DNA of 64,000 nucleotides from Io17-Chloro-G2 sp965226825 (GTDB taxonomy: Bacteria; Chloroflexota; Dehalococcoidia; Lucifugimonadales; UBA3495). Position 1 is the stretch's first letter; each line of letters starts with the position of its first letter. Under the pieces are notes generated by a model. The model saw only the letters and a list, made by a program, of their open reading frames with translations, was not told the origin of the DNA and ran no database searches. Shown in pieces: positions 7,750 through 15,899 of this stretch. Made by a program: the position numbers and the translations under genes. The stretch spans positions 1,426,001 through 1,490,000 of the forward strand of contig CBDDED010000003.1 of NCBI GenBank assembly GCA_965226825.1. The letters are read 5' to 3'.

Positions 7750-9537
7750 ATGATGAAACGCCTCAGGTATTTGAAACCGCACTGGTTGGTTGTCGTCTTA
7801 GTGTTGGGAATCGCCGTGGCTTGCGGCGGCGCCGCAGCGCCGGACACGAGCACGGCCCCGGCCGCCATGGAAGCCACCGCCGTGCAACCAGCCGCGGACA
7901 CCGCTGTTCCCCCCACAGAGGCCATGATGGAACCAACTGCCGCACCCACGGCCATGGTTGTTCCTTCGGGCTCCATGCGTGAATTCGCCATGTCGCCCGA
8001 TTGGGTTTCCCAGGGGAAGTACGGCAAAACGGTCAAATTTGCCTGGAGAGGAAACCCCGGGCAGTGGGACATGCACTATTGCGCCAGCCTTTTCAGCTGC
8101 CTGATGCCCTCACAACCCCGGTTCAACCAAGTGGTCGAATATGACCCAGTTAAGCCCACCGAGGTGATTTGCGACCTCTGCAAGAGCTGGGAAGTGAACG
8201 CCGACGGCACGGTTTATACCTTCAAGCTTTGGGAGGCGAATTCCAGCGACGGGGTGCCCTTTACCGCAGAGGATGTGGCATTCAGCCTGGACCGGATCAC
8301 TGAGCCGGACGCCATTCGGAGCAGAACGGGCTCGCTGAGACAGTTCTACGAACACGGCACCGCCACAGTGATTGACAGCCAGACCATCGAGGTGCCGATC
8401 AAGTTTCCCGCGGCCACTTTCCTGGCCAACCTCGCCCAGGACTACATGAAGATGTACCCCAAGCACAAGGCGGAAGGCCTTTCCCAGGAGGACGTCAACT
8501 GTTGTCCTGAAAACCTGGTCGGTACCGGCCCCTTCGTTTTTGTTGGAATCGAAAAAGGCACATCCTTCGAGTATGTGAAAAACGACGACTATTTCAAGGA
8601 AGGCCGCCCGTTCTTTGACGGGTTTGAAGTGTTCCTGATTTCCGACCTGTCCAGAGTCATCAGCAGCTTGCAGATCGGCCAACTCGACGCAACCTACGGC
8701 ACCGGGGTACCTTACCCGGTGCTGGACATGGAACAACTGGAAAGGGACTCCGACGGCAGGATGAAGCCCTTGAACGTTGGCGGTGCATTCGCAGGGCTGA
8801 TTCTGCACCAGAACCAACCACCATTCGACGACGCCAGAGTGCGCCGCGCGGCATACCTGGCATTGGAACGCGAGGTGGTTCGAGACACAGTTTGGGACGG
8901 ATTGGGCGACGTCGGCACATTTATAAATTACGGCTACGTGGAGACCACAGAGGACTTGGCCCAAGAGCCCGGGTGGCGGCTTCCCAAGGAGGTAGACCTT
9001 GCCGAGGCGAGGCGTCTAATTGCCGAGGCGGGCTACCCGGACGGATTCGAGGGGACAATGAACGCTGGCAGTTCACCTACCGGCGTCGGGCAAGCTTCAA
9101 TCGTTACCGAGCAGCTTCGAGCCGTCGGGTTGGACTTCACAATCGACTCGGTTGACACCGCGACCTACCACGTTCGCACCCGTGACGGCACCTACAACTT
9201 GACCAGCGTGGTCTCCGCGGTCATTATCCCCGACCCTTCGGACCTCCTGGCGCAGGTGTTCAGCTTGGACATAGAAAAGAACCCCGACAACTGGTCCACC
9301 CCCAGGTTCGCGGAGTTGATAGTAGCCCAGGAGAGGGAGTTGGACTCGGACAAGAGAAAAGCCATCTTCAAAGAGATAGTGGACATTCTCCGCAAGGGGG
9401 AAAGTCACTGGGTGCCGTTGGCCTTTATGACGAACGGCGGAGCGTACAGTTGCCACATGCAGAACGTGGTTGCGCCGCCCACCATTCAGATCGCCCACAA
9501 GTGGGAGCACGTTTGGTGGGACGAGGACGCCTGCTAA
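7750..9537 (+). CDS. Family 5 extracellular solute-binding lipoprotein (peptide/nickel/opine ABC type)
   Basis: 595 residues. A signal peptide with basic n-region and hydrophobic core ends in lipobox IAVAC (C25), followed by an Ala/Pro/Thr-rich linker to about residue 75, then an SBP_bac_5 domain. The ATG at 7753 is an equally good start. It belongs to the same subfamily as the proteins at 42333 and 44538: all share NPGQWD-x-H, paired cysteines CDLC-x-SW, and RKGESHWVP near the C terminus. Ligand unknown; family members bind peptides, opines, sugars or nickel. No permease genes are adjacent, so it may feed the importer at 54-62 kb. Confidence 0.88.
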   Translation: MMKRLRYLKPHWLVVVLVLGIAVACGGAAAPDTSTAPAAMEATAVQPAADTAVPPTEAMMEPTAAPTAMVVPSGSMREFAMSPDWVSQGKYGKTVKFAWRGNPGQWDMHYCASLFSCLMPSQPRFNQVVEYDPVKPTEVICDLCKSWEVNADGTVYTFKLWEANSSDGVPFTAEDVAFSLDRITEPDAIRSRTGSLRQFYEHGTATVIDSQTIEVPIKFPAATFLANLAQDYMKMYPKHKAEGLSQEDVNCCPENLVGTGPFVFVGIEKGTSFEYVKNDDYFKEGRPFFDGFEVFLISDLSRVISSLQIGQLDATYGTGVPYPVLDMEQLERDSDGRMKPLNVGGAFAGLILHQNQPPFDDARVRRAAYLALEREVVRDTVWDGLGDVGTFINYGYVETTEDLAQEPGWRLPKEVDLAEARRLIAEAGYPDGFEGTMNAGSSPTGVGQASIVTEQLRAVGLDFTIDSVDTATYHVRTRDGTYNLTSVVSAVIIPDPSDLLAQVFSLDIEKNPDNWSTPRFAELIVAQERELDSDKRKAIFKEIVDILRKGESHWVPLAFMTNGGAYSCHMQNVVAPPTIQIAHKWEHVWWDEDAC

Positions 9538-9587
9538 CCCGAGTAGTCGCCTATCCACCAAGACCCTGATCGAATAGATCAGATTAG

Positions 9588-9635
9588 CAGGCTGCTGTCG
9601 CGACAACCGTTGATGGCAGCCTGTTGTTGTTTCTT
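9588..9635 (+). terminator. Possible terminator after the solute-binding protein gene
   Basis: An 8-bp inverted repeat, CAGGCTGC (9588-9595) and GCAGCCTG (9616-9623), around a 20-nt loop, followed by a T-rich TTGTTGTTTCTT. The large loop lowers confidence. Confidence 0.45.
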
Positions 9636-9755
9636 GGTATTTTTACAAGGGAGCGCATAATTGCCTGGACGGCCCCGGATTGCGGGACTTCATGCCAAGA
9701 CCGTCCGCCAACTACCGATTTCCGCGTTTGATTTTCGTCCTACAGGAGGGGCTTC

Positions 9756-11180
9756 ATGGATGCCGCTGCGATTCCGTTTATGACCGTAGCCGAGCTATCG
9801 CAGGTTATAGAAAGCCGGGAAGTGTCTCCCGTGGAGGTCACGCAGGCCTACCTGGACCGCATCGGCCAGGTGGACGACAAATTGCACGCCTACATAACAG
9901 TTTGCGCGGAGGAGGCCTTGGAGGCGGCGCGGGAGGCGGAACGTGCAATATCGGCCGGGGGCTACCTGGGGACCATGCACGGGATTCCGGTGGCGGTCAA
10001 GGACCAAATCAAGACCAAGGGCATACTGACCACCTGGGGCTCCAGGATACTGGAAGACTACGTGCCCGACGAGGATGCCACGGTGATCGCCAACCTGAAA
10101 CGCTCCGGGGCGATACTGTTGGGCAAGCACAACATGAGCGGGTTCGCCATGGGCGACGGCTCCGACCACCCCTACGGCACTCCCAGGAATCCCTGGTCCC
10201 TGGAGCACAGCCCGGGCGCAACCAGCAGCGGCTCCGGGGCCGCCACCGCCGCTTCCCTGTGCGCCACCTCCCTGGGGGAAGACACCACCGGGTCCATCAG
10301 GGGCCCTGCTTCGTTTTGCGGAGTCGTCGGGATAAGGCCGACCTACGGAAGGGTCAGCCGCTTCGGAGTTTTGGGCACGGTCTGGTCCATGGACACCATC
10401 GGCCCCATCTCCAAAACGGTGGAGGACTGCGCCATCACGTTCCGGGCGATCGCCGGCCACGACCCGCGCGACCAATACACCTGGCCCACCCCGGTTCCCG
10501 ACTACCGGCAGTTCCTGGACGGCAACGTCAAAGGAATGAAAATCGGCGTCATCAAGGAGCGGGCCGATTCACAAGACGTGGAACCGGACATCAAGGAGGC
10601 GGTCGACAGGGCAATATCGCTTCTTGAGCAAATGGGCGCCTCAATCGAGGAGGTCTCTATCCCCCTGATCGACTACAGCACGGTAATCTTCCAGGCGATA
10701 TCCCGAATGGAGGCAGCCAACGTGCATGGGGCCTGGATCAGAGAACGGCTCGATGACTTCCCCCATGGAATCCGTGTAAGACACCTCTGGGGCAGCATTC
10801 TACCGGCCCAAGCATACTACAAGGGCCTAAAACTAAGAGCAATGTTGCGGGAACAGGTGCTGCAGGCCCTGGCAAACGTGGATGTAATTCTGCAGCCAAC
10901 GTCCCCGGTCCCGGCGCCAAGAATAGCCTCCACCGCGCCGCCGCCGGCCACCAAAGAAAGGGTCAAAGCCGGGTTCTTCGGGCGCAACACCTACACGTCA
11001 ACCGCAAACGTCGCCAACATCCCGGCCATGTCCGTCCCCTGCGGCTTCACATCTTCCCAACCCACCCTGCCAATAGGCCTCCAAATTTTCGGCAAGCCTT
11101 TCGACGAAGCCATCATGTTCAAAGTAGCCCACGCCTACGAACAGAACACCAACTGGCATACCCAGAGGCCGCCTGTGTAG
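9756..11180 (+). CDS. Amidase signature family enzyme (GatA-like)
   Basis: 474 residues. The Ser-cisSer-Lys triad is visible: K82 in PVAVKDQ, the Ser-rich loop TSSGSG (S157/S158) and the nucleophile S180 in GEDTTGSIRGP. The family hydrolyses amide bonds of small molecules, indole-acetamide-like compounds or, as GatA, amidates Glu-tRNA. No GatB or GatC is nearby, and a paralogue sits at 33989, so a catabolic amidase is more likely. The cis-Ser loop reads GATSSGSG instead of the usual GGSSGGS, a mild divergence. The ribosome site ACAGGAGGGG precedes the ATG. Confidence 0.85.
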   Translation: MDAAAIPFMTVAELSQVIESREVSPVEVTQAYLDRIGQVDDKLHAYITVCAEEALEAAREAERAISAGGYLGTMHGIPVAVKDQIKTKGILTTWGSRILEDYVPDEDATVIANLKRSGAILLGKHNMSGFAMGDGSDHPYGTPRNPWSLEHSPGATSSGSGAATAASLCATSLGEDTTGSIRGPASFCGVVGIRPTYGRVSRFGVLGTVWSMDTIGPISKTVEDCAITFRAIAGHDPRDQYTWPTPVPDYRQFLDGNVKGMKIGVIKERADSQDVEPDIKEAVDRAISLLEQMGASIEEVSIPLIDYSTVIFQAISRMEAANVHGAWIRERLDDFPHGIRVRHLWGSILPAQAYYKGLKLRAMLREQVLQALANVDVILQPTSPVPAPRIASTAPPPATKERVKAGFFGRNTYTSTANVANIPAMSVPCGFTSSQPTLPIGLQIFGKPFDEAIMFKVAHAYEQNTNWHTQRPPV

Positions 11181-11238
11181 GAGTGGGGCGTGGTTTGTTG
11201 CAACCTGGTCCGTATTTAATGTGAATAGTCTGACTAGT

Positions 11239-11244
11239 TATAAT
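11239..11244 (+). promoter_or_regulatory. -10 box immediately before the antitoxin start codon
   Basis: A perfect TATAAT ends 7 nt before the ATG at 11252, so transcription would begin at or within a base or two of the start codon, giving a leaderless mRNA. No Shine-Dalgarno sequence is present between it and the ATG. The -35 region is weak. Confidence 0.4.
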
Positions 11245-11251
11245 ATGGCCC

Positions 11252-11527
11252 ATGGATATCAGCTACTCCATATATGAAGCCAAGGCACGTTTCTCGGAAG
11301 TCCTGCGGCACGTTAGGCAAGGAGGGACGGTCACCGATCTTTATAGGGGTGAGCCCGTGGCCCAGATCCGTCCGGTCCCTCCGGAGGAGCCGACCATCGA
11401 AGAGCGACTCGACGGGCTGAGACAGCGCGGGGTTTTGACTGAACACGGCGCGCAGGGGCAACGGATCGCCAGTGTACAACGGCGTCCGGGTGCGCTGGAC
11501 CGATTTCTAGCCGAGCGCAACGGGTGA
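11252..11527 (+). CDS. Phd/YefM-type antitoxin, without adjacent toxin
   Basis: 91 residues. The N terminus (IYEAKARFSEVLRHVRQGG, then a strand reading TVTDLYRGEPVAQIRPV) is the Phd/YefM fold: a helix after EAKARFSE and two strands ending in GEPVA. The C-terminal half (RRPGALDRFLAERNG) resembles the toxin-binding tail of VapB-like proteins of the Phd class. Normally a PIN-domain VapC or Doc/RelE toxin follows at once; instead a truncated methyltransferase copy follows 23 bp later. It is therefore an orphan antitoxin, or its toxin has been replaced. Family knowledge predicts a DNA-binding autorepressor. Confidence 0.75.
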   Translation: MDISYSIYEAKARFSEVLRHVRQGGTVTDLYRGEPVAQIRPVPPEEPTIEERLDGLRQRGVLTEHGAQGQRIASVQRRPGALDRFLAERNG

Positions 11528-11550
11528 AACGCCGTTCAAGGACTGCCCCC

Positions 11551-11757
11551 ATGCCAAACACCCTATACTACGGCGATAACCTGGATATTCTGCGGCAGCA
11601 CGCTGCGACGGAGTCGGTGGACTTAGTTTACTCGGACGCTTCGTTCAACTCCAACGCCAGCTACAACGTGCTGTTCCGGGAGGGGTCCGGGGGGGGGGAG
11701 GAGTCACCGGCGCAGATCCGGGCGTTCAGCGGCCCTGGGGGTGGACCGAGGGGTTGA
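11551..11757 (+). pseudogene. Truncated N-terminal copy of the DNA methyltransferase gene
   Basis: The first ~55 codons (MPNTLYYGDNLDILRQH...) match the start of the intact methyltransferase at 12976, and the similarity begins upstream of the ATG at CTGCCCCC (11543 and 12968). The catalytic DPPF motif has become DASF, a G-run has expanded in the middle, and similarity ends at about 11740, where the frame stops. It cannot be an active enzyme. The two copies flank the higB-higA pair, so a local duplication or an insertion into a duplicated gene is likely. Confidence 0.85.
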
Positions 11758-11867
11758 TTGGCAATCACTGGTCTTAAGAAACCTGTGCAAGACACTACGC
11801 GCGGCGAAAACGGCCTGGTTGCACTATGATTGGGTGTTGCAGGATTGTATAGTGTCTCTCCTCAAAG

Positions 11868-12155
11868 ATGATAGTCGGGTTCCGAAGTCGTAGACTACAA
11901 CGCCTGTATGAACGGGGGGATCGGAGTCGAATACCCCATAACCACCTCGAGAAGATCGAAGGCATTCTTGCCTAGCTTGCCTAGCTTGACGTGGCGACTG
12001 GCCCACCGGATATGGATAAACCAGGTTTTCGGCTTCACCGGTTGGGAGGTGACTTGGCTGGATTCTGGTCGGTGGTGGTATCAGGTAACTGGCGAATCAT
12101 ATTCCGATTCGATGATGGAGACGCCCTTGGCGTGGACTACGTCGACTACCACTAG
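11868..12155 (+). pseudogene. higB: HigB-like (RelE superfamily) toxin broken by two in-frame amber codons
   Basis: From an ATG at 11868 the frame reads MIVGFRSRRLQRLYERGD, then IPHNHLEKIEGILA, then TAG-Leu-Ala-TAG, then LDVATGPPDMDKPGFRLHRL, GGDLAGFWSVVVSGNWRI and IFRFDDGDALGVDYVDYH before the real stop at 12153. This is a complete HigB ribosome-dependent mRNase in length (92 codons plus a 9-bp insertion) and in its GxxxGxWSxxxxGNWR core. The two stops (11973 and 11982) lie in a perfect tandem repeat of CTTGCCTAG. The intact higA-like gene starts 13 bp after the toxin stop. The sequence predicts no full-length toxin unless amber codons are suppressed; TAG is a normal stop in neighbouring genes. 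Confidence 0.85.
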
Positions 12156-12168
12156 GGGTGGATAGAAA

Positions 12169-12966
12169 ATGCCAATGCAAAATCCCCCTCATCCCGGCCG
12201 GTCGATTCTGCGGGACTGCATGGAACCCCTGGGCATGAGCCTGGAGGAAACGGCGGAGCAACTAGGCGTCAGCGCGATGTCGTTGTCAAGTGTAATCAAC
12301 GGAGAATCGTCTATCACCTTCCAGTTAGCCGTTGGCCTTGACAAACTATTTGGGGGCGGCGCTTCGACCTGGTACCACCTGCAATCGCAGTATGACGAAG
12401 CCCAAGCGGCTAACCGTGAGGCGGTTCCCGAAGAGTCCGAATCGCCGACAATCCACCGGCAGACGGCCGTTCGTCACCTTGATCACGGTCGGGTCGTCTA
12501 TGAAACCTACGATGATGAGGTAATTGCCCTTCGGGTTCTGTCAACCGATGAACCCAAGCTCGCGGGCAAATCAAGCCATTACCGGGTGGAGTTTAGATTT
12601 GTAGGGGAGGGGCCGGGAGCGGTCCGGATACGGATGGTTTATCAGCCATCAGCCGATGCCTCTCCAGACCTTATAGCAGACGTTCTCTTCACGGCATACT
12701 TGGAATGGAATGCCGAAGCTGACCAATTTTTTGGTCATATAGATGCGTCGGAGTGGAACCGGGCATCTGAGGAATTATATGCCGCCAAGGAAACAATGAA
12801 CGACCTTTATGCTCTCATCGGCGAGCAGCATTCTGGACCATCACCTGATGCCGATAACTTGTTGGAAGACGAACCGGAGCCTTATGCCGATGTTCTAAAG
12901 GAAGCCGAGCGGCTTCTTCACAAAGGAACGGCCTCCGTACGTGCCTCAGAGTTAGCAGGAGTCTAG
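12169..12966 (+). CDS. higA: HigA-like XRE antitoxin with a long unknown C-terminal domain
   Basis: 265 residues. Residues 1-85 follow the HigA/VapI pattern: NPPHPG near the start, a helix-turn-helix (ETAEQLGVSAMSLSSVING), and the ending FGGGASTWYHLQSQYD. HigA proteins are usually about 95-110 residues; here some 170 more follow, including a likely alpha/beta stretch (residues ~100-215, rich in charged and aromatic positions) and an acidic tail. I do not recognise this domain. It starts 13 bp after the broken toxin gene and ends 9 bp before the methyltransferase ATG, so it is probably cotranscribed with the latter and may regulate it. Two closely spaced ATGs (12169, 12175) are both possible starts. 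Confidence 0.75.
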   Translation: MPMQNPPHPGRSILRDCMEPLGMSLEETAEQLGVSAMSLSSVINGESSITFQLAVGLDKLFGGGASTWYHLQSQYDEAQAANREAVPEESESPTIHRQTAVRHLDHGRVVYETYDDEVIALRVLSTDEPKLAGKSSHYRVEFRFVGEGPGAVRIRMVYQPSADASPDLIADVLFTAYLEWNAEADQFFGHIDASEWNRASEELYAAKETMNDLYALIGEQHSGPSPDADNLLEDEPEPYADVLKEAERLLHKGTASVRASELAGV

Positions 12967-12975
12967 TCTGCCCCC

Positions 12976-14628
12976 ATGCCAAACACCCTCTACTACGGCG
13001 ATAACCTGGAGATTCTGCGGCAGCACGTTGCCGCCGAGTCGGTGGACTTGATTTACCTGGACCCGCCCTTCAACTCCAACGCCAGCTACAACGTCTTGTT
13101 CCGTGAGCGCTCGGGTGAGGAGTCCCCGGCGCAGATCCGGGCGTTCACCGACACCTGGGAGTGGACTCAGGAGACCGAACGAACCTACGAACTGGACATC
13201 ATCCAGAACCCCGCCGTTCCCGCAACGGTCAAGGACATGATCTCCGCCTTCCGACAGTTCATCGGGCGTAACGCCATGATGGCCTACCTGGTGATGATGG
13301 CCCCTCGCCTGGTGGAGCTGCACCGTGTTCTCAAGCCCACCGGCTCCATCTACCTGCACTGCGACCCCACCGCCAGTCATTACTTGAAGCTGCTAATGGA
13401 TGCGGTGTTTGGCAATATGAACTTTCGCAACGAAGTTGTGTGGAAGCGCAGCCATGCCCATAACAGCGCGAAACGGTATGGGCCAATACACGACTTACTG
13501 CTCTTCTATTCCAAGAGCAGCAGTTACAAATGGGTGGACCAACGGAAACCTTATGATGACATCTATGTGGAGCGTTTTTTCAAGTTCGACGACGACGACG
13601 GCAGGGGAAGATACTGGACTGGAGACCTGACGGGGTCTGGAACGAGGAGAGGTGAGACAGGAAAGGAATGGAGAGGGTTCGCCCCAACTACAAAGGGGTG
13701 CCATTGGATGTACCCACCCAGCGTCTTGGACCAGCTAGACGAGCAAAATAGAGTCTATTGGCCAAAGAGTTCTGCCGCATGGCCAAAATTGAAGCGTTAT
13801 CTTAGTGAAGCGAGAGGGGTTCCGCTACAAGACATCATCGATGATGTTTATGCTCTCCAGACTATGGGTGGGGCTAGAGGTGAGCGCCTTGGCTACCCCA
13901 CCCAGAAGCCCGAGGCCCTCCTCGAGCGAATCATCCAAGCATCTTCCAATGAGGGCGATGTGGTGCTGGACCCCTTTTGCGGGTGTGGCACGGCAGTGGT
14001 GGCGGCACATAAGTTGGGTCGGCAGTGGCTGGGCGTAGACATCACCCACTTGGCCGTGGCCCTGATGAAGAACCGGCTCAAGACCGCTTTCGACTTGGAG
14101 CCGGGCCGCGACTACCAGGTAGTGGGCGAGCCGGTGGACGTCGGCAGCGCCCGGGCGCTGTGGGAGCAGGACCCCTTCCAGTTCCAGTTCTGGGCCGTCT
14201 CCCTGCTGGAGGCCCAACCTCAGTCGGAGCAGCGGCGGGGCCCCGACCGGGGGATCGACGGGCTGCTCTACTTCATCGACGGCCCACGGCGCTCCAGCCA
14301 CAAGATCGTGGTGCAGGTCAAGGGCGGGCGGGTGTCGTCGCCCCAGGTCCGGGACCTCAAGGGAGTAGTGGAGAGGGAGCAGGCGGCCTTGGGACTGTTC
14401 ATCAGCCTGGATGAGCCCACCCGGGACATGCGCACCGAAGCGGCTAGCGGCGGGTTGTACCACTCCGATATCTGGCAGAAGGACTACCCGAAGATACAAA
14501 TCCGCACAATTGCCGAGTTGTTGGAAGGCAAGGGCTTCGAGATTCCGCCTCACCCACCCACGCTCCAACCTGCTACGCGGGTCCGCCGTACTGAAGGCCG
14601 CCAAACCACACTGGGCGAGGCTGGGTAA
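12976..14628 (+). CDS. DNA methyltransferase (N4/N6) fused to a Mrr/PD-(D/E)XK-like domain
   Basis: 550 residues. Motif IV is DPPF (29-32) and motif I is DPFCGCGT (from 332), so the order is that of beta-class amino-methyltransferases (type III Mod-like). The target-recognition region lies between. After residue 400 comes a second domain with GPDRGIDG (D424, D428) followed by VVQVKGG (Q447, K449), the D-x(n)-Q-x-K core seen in Mrr-type restriction nucleases. This suggests a single-chain modification and restriction protein, or a methyltransferase with a degenerate nuclease. No separate restriction gene is nearby. The ribosome site GCAGGAGTC is inside the end of the preceding antitoxin gene. 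A truncated second copy of the 5' end is at 11551. Confidence 0.87.
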   Translation: MPNTLYYGDNLEILRQHVAAESVDLIYLDPPFNSNASYNVLFRERSGEESPAQIRAFTDTWEWTQETERTYELDIIQNPAVPATVKDMISAFRQFIGRNAMMAYLVMMAPRLVELHRVLKPTGSIYLHCDPTASHYLKLLMDAVFGNMNFRNEVVWKRSHAHNSAKRYGPIHDLLLFYSKSSSYKWVDQRKPYDDIYVERFFKFDDDDGRGRYWTGDLTGSGTRRGETGKEWRGFAPTTKGCHWMYPPSVLDQLDEQNRVYWPKSSAAWPKLKRYLSEARGVPLQDIIDDVYALQTMGGARGERLGYPTQKPEALLERIIQASSNEGDVVLDPFCGCGTAVVAAHKLGRQWLGVDITHLAVALMKNRLKTAFDLEPGRDYQVVGEPVDVGSARALWEQDPFQFQFWAVSLLEAQPQSEQRRGPDRGIDGLLYFIDGPRRSSHKIVVQVKGGRVSSPQVRDLKGVVEREQAALGLFISLDEPTRDMRTEAASGGLYHSDIWQKDYPKIQIRTIAELLEGKGFEIPPHPPTLQPATRVRRTEGRQTTLGEAG

Positions 14629-14690
14629 TATTCTGTCCCAGTTTTGCAGGCTGGGCCTTTACGGGCGGTTCGTGGGATGTTCAAAACACG

Positions 14691-14721
14691 AAGGCCAGGC
14701 ATGAGCCTGGCCTTCTTTTTT
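14691..14721 (+). terminator. Rho-independent terminator after the methyltransferase
   Basis: A perfect 10-bp stem AAGGCCAGGC / GCCTGGCCTT with tetraloop ATGA, then CTTTTTT. It ends the phd-higA-methyltransferase region and faces the convergent NHL gene. Confidence 0.9.
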
Positions 14722-14766
14722 AGGTTGCGGGTAGTTGGTCTACGGCCCGATTGCCGGGTCCAGTGC

Positions 14767-15786
14767 CTACTCCATGGACTTGTCGTAGATCTGGAGGCGG
14801 CCGCGCTGGCTGTCGGTGACTATGAGGCGTTGCTTTACCGTGTCGAAGGTTGCGCCGGTGGGGAATGAGAACCTTCCGAGAAGCTCCGGCCTGGTGGTCT
14901 CTCGAAGCTCTCTCATGGTTTCGGGGTTGGACGAAGCCTGAGTCATGGTGACCTTGGACATCTCGTTGGCGTCTCCTAGCAGGCTGGTGATGAACTGGCC
15001 GTCCGCAGCGAAAACCTGGACCCGGTCGTTGGCCCAGTCGCACACGTACACGTCACCGTCGGGGTCGACTGCGACGTCCGATGGGCGGTTGAGCTGTCTA
15101 TCGCCGTTTCCGTAGCTGCCGAAGGAGGCCAACATTTCGCCATCCGGGGATAGTTTCTGAACCCGGTGGTTCTTGTGGTCGGCAACGTAAATAGCGCCGG
15201 TCTGGTCGATGGTCAGGCCCCAAGGCTTGTTGAACTCGCCTGGGCCGCTGCCTTCCTTGCCCCACTGGCCCAGGAACTCCCCCTGTTTGGTGTATCTTTG
15301 AACCCGATGGTTGCGGCTGTCTACTATATACAATTCCCCGTTGCGGTCGAAGGCAATGCCTGACGGACCGTCGAATTCACCCTCTCCGCTGCCGCCTTTC
15401 CCCCAGAAGCCCAAGAACTGGCCCTCTTTGTCATAAATAGAAACCCGGTTCAGCCATTCATCGGTCACATATCCGTTTTCCTGGGAATCGAGGGCCACGG
15501 CAACTGGCCAGGTAAACTGTCCGGGGGAATCTCCGTCAGTCCCGAACTGTGCCAGGAACTTTTCGTCATCGACCTCGGTTCCAACGGTTATTTTACTCAG
15601 CCGGTTGCCCCGCATCGCGTGGTTCCAGGGGAGGTTGGGGTGGTAGTCGGTCCCGCGGTTCACCACGTAGACTGCGTCGCCTTCGCCAACCGCAACCGAA
15701 ACCATGGTCCTGCTGCGCCAGGCCGGGGTTAATTTCACCTCTCGGTTGAAATCGAATACTCGGCCTGCCGCCTTTTGCGTAAACAT
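14767..15786 (-). CDS. NHL-repeat beta-propeller protein
   Basis: 339 residues made of repeated NHL units, each with a hydrophobic-V-x-D-x-x-N-x-R-[VI]-Q core: YVTDEWLNRVSIY, YIVDSRNHRVQRY, YVADHKNHRVQKL, YVCDWANDRVQVF and a last degenerate unit. This predicts a five- or six-bladed propeller that binds protein or RNA, or in some relatives acts as a peptidylglycine lyase. No signal peptide is seen. A GAGGA ribosome site precedes the ATG. It is the last gene of the minus-strand run DUF1800 - DUF1501 - NHL; a homologous NHL gene also follows a DUF1800 gene at 39.6 kb, so the association is probably functional. Confidence 0.85.
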   Translation of the reverse strand: MFTQKAAGRVFDFNREVKLTPAWRSRTMVSVAVGEGDAVYVVNRGTDYHPNLPWNHAMRGNRLSKITVGTEVDDEKFLAQFGTDGDSPGQFTWPVAVALDSQENGYVTDEWLNRVSIYDKEGQFLGFWGKGGSGEGEFDGPSGIAFDRNGELYIVDSRNHRVQRYTKQGEFLGQWGKEGSGPGEFNKPWGLTIDQTGAIYVADHKNHRVQKLSPDGEMLASFGSYGNGDRQLNRPSDVAVDPDGDVYVCDWANDRVQVFAADGQFITSLLGDANEMSKVTMTQASSNPETMRELRETTRPELLGRFSFPTGATFDTVKQRLIVTDSQRGRLQIYDKSME

Positions 15787-15899
15787 AGTGTCCTCTTCAA
15801 TTCTTGAGGTTATTGTCCTGGGGTTATTGCGAGAGTCCCTTGGGAAGTTTTGCGGGGGTGACTGCGCTGCCCGGGCGCTAACCCGGGCAGCACGTCCCG

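Noticed and set aside
11908..12165. A plus-strand frame reading ...INQVFGFTGWEVTWLDSGRW... upstream of higA
   Set aside because: It is a shifted frame of the broken higB gene, whose true frame gives the full HigB sequence with two amber codons.
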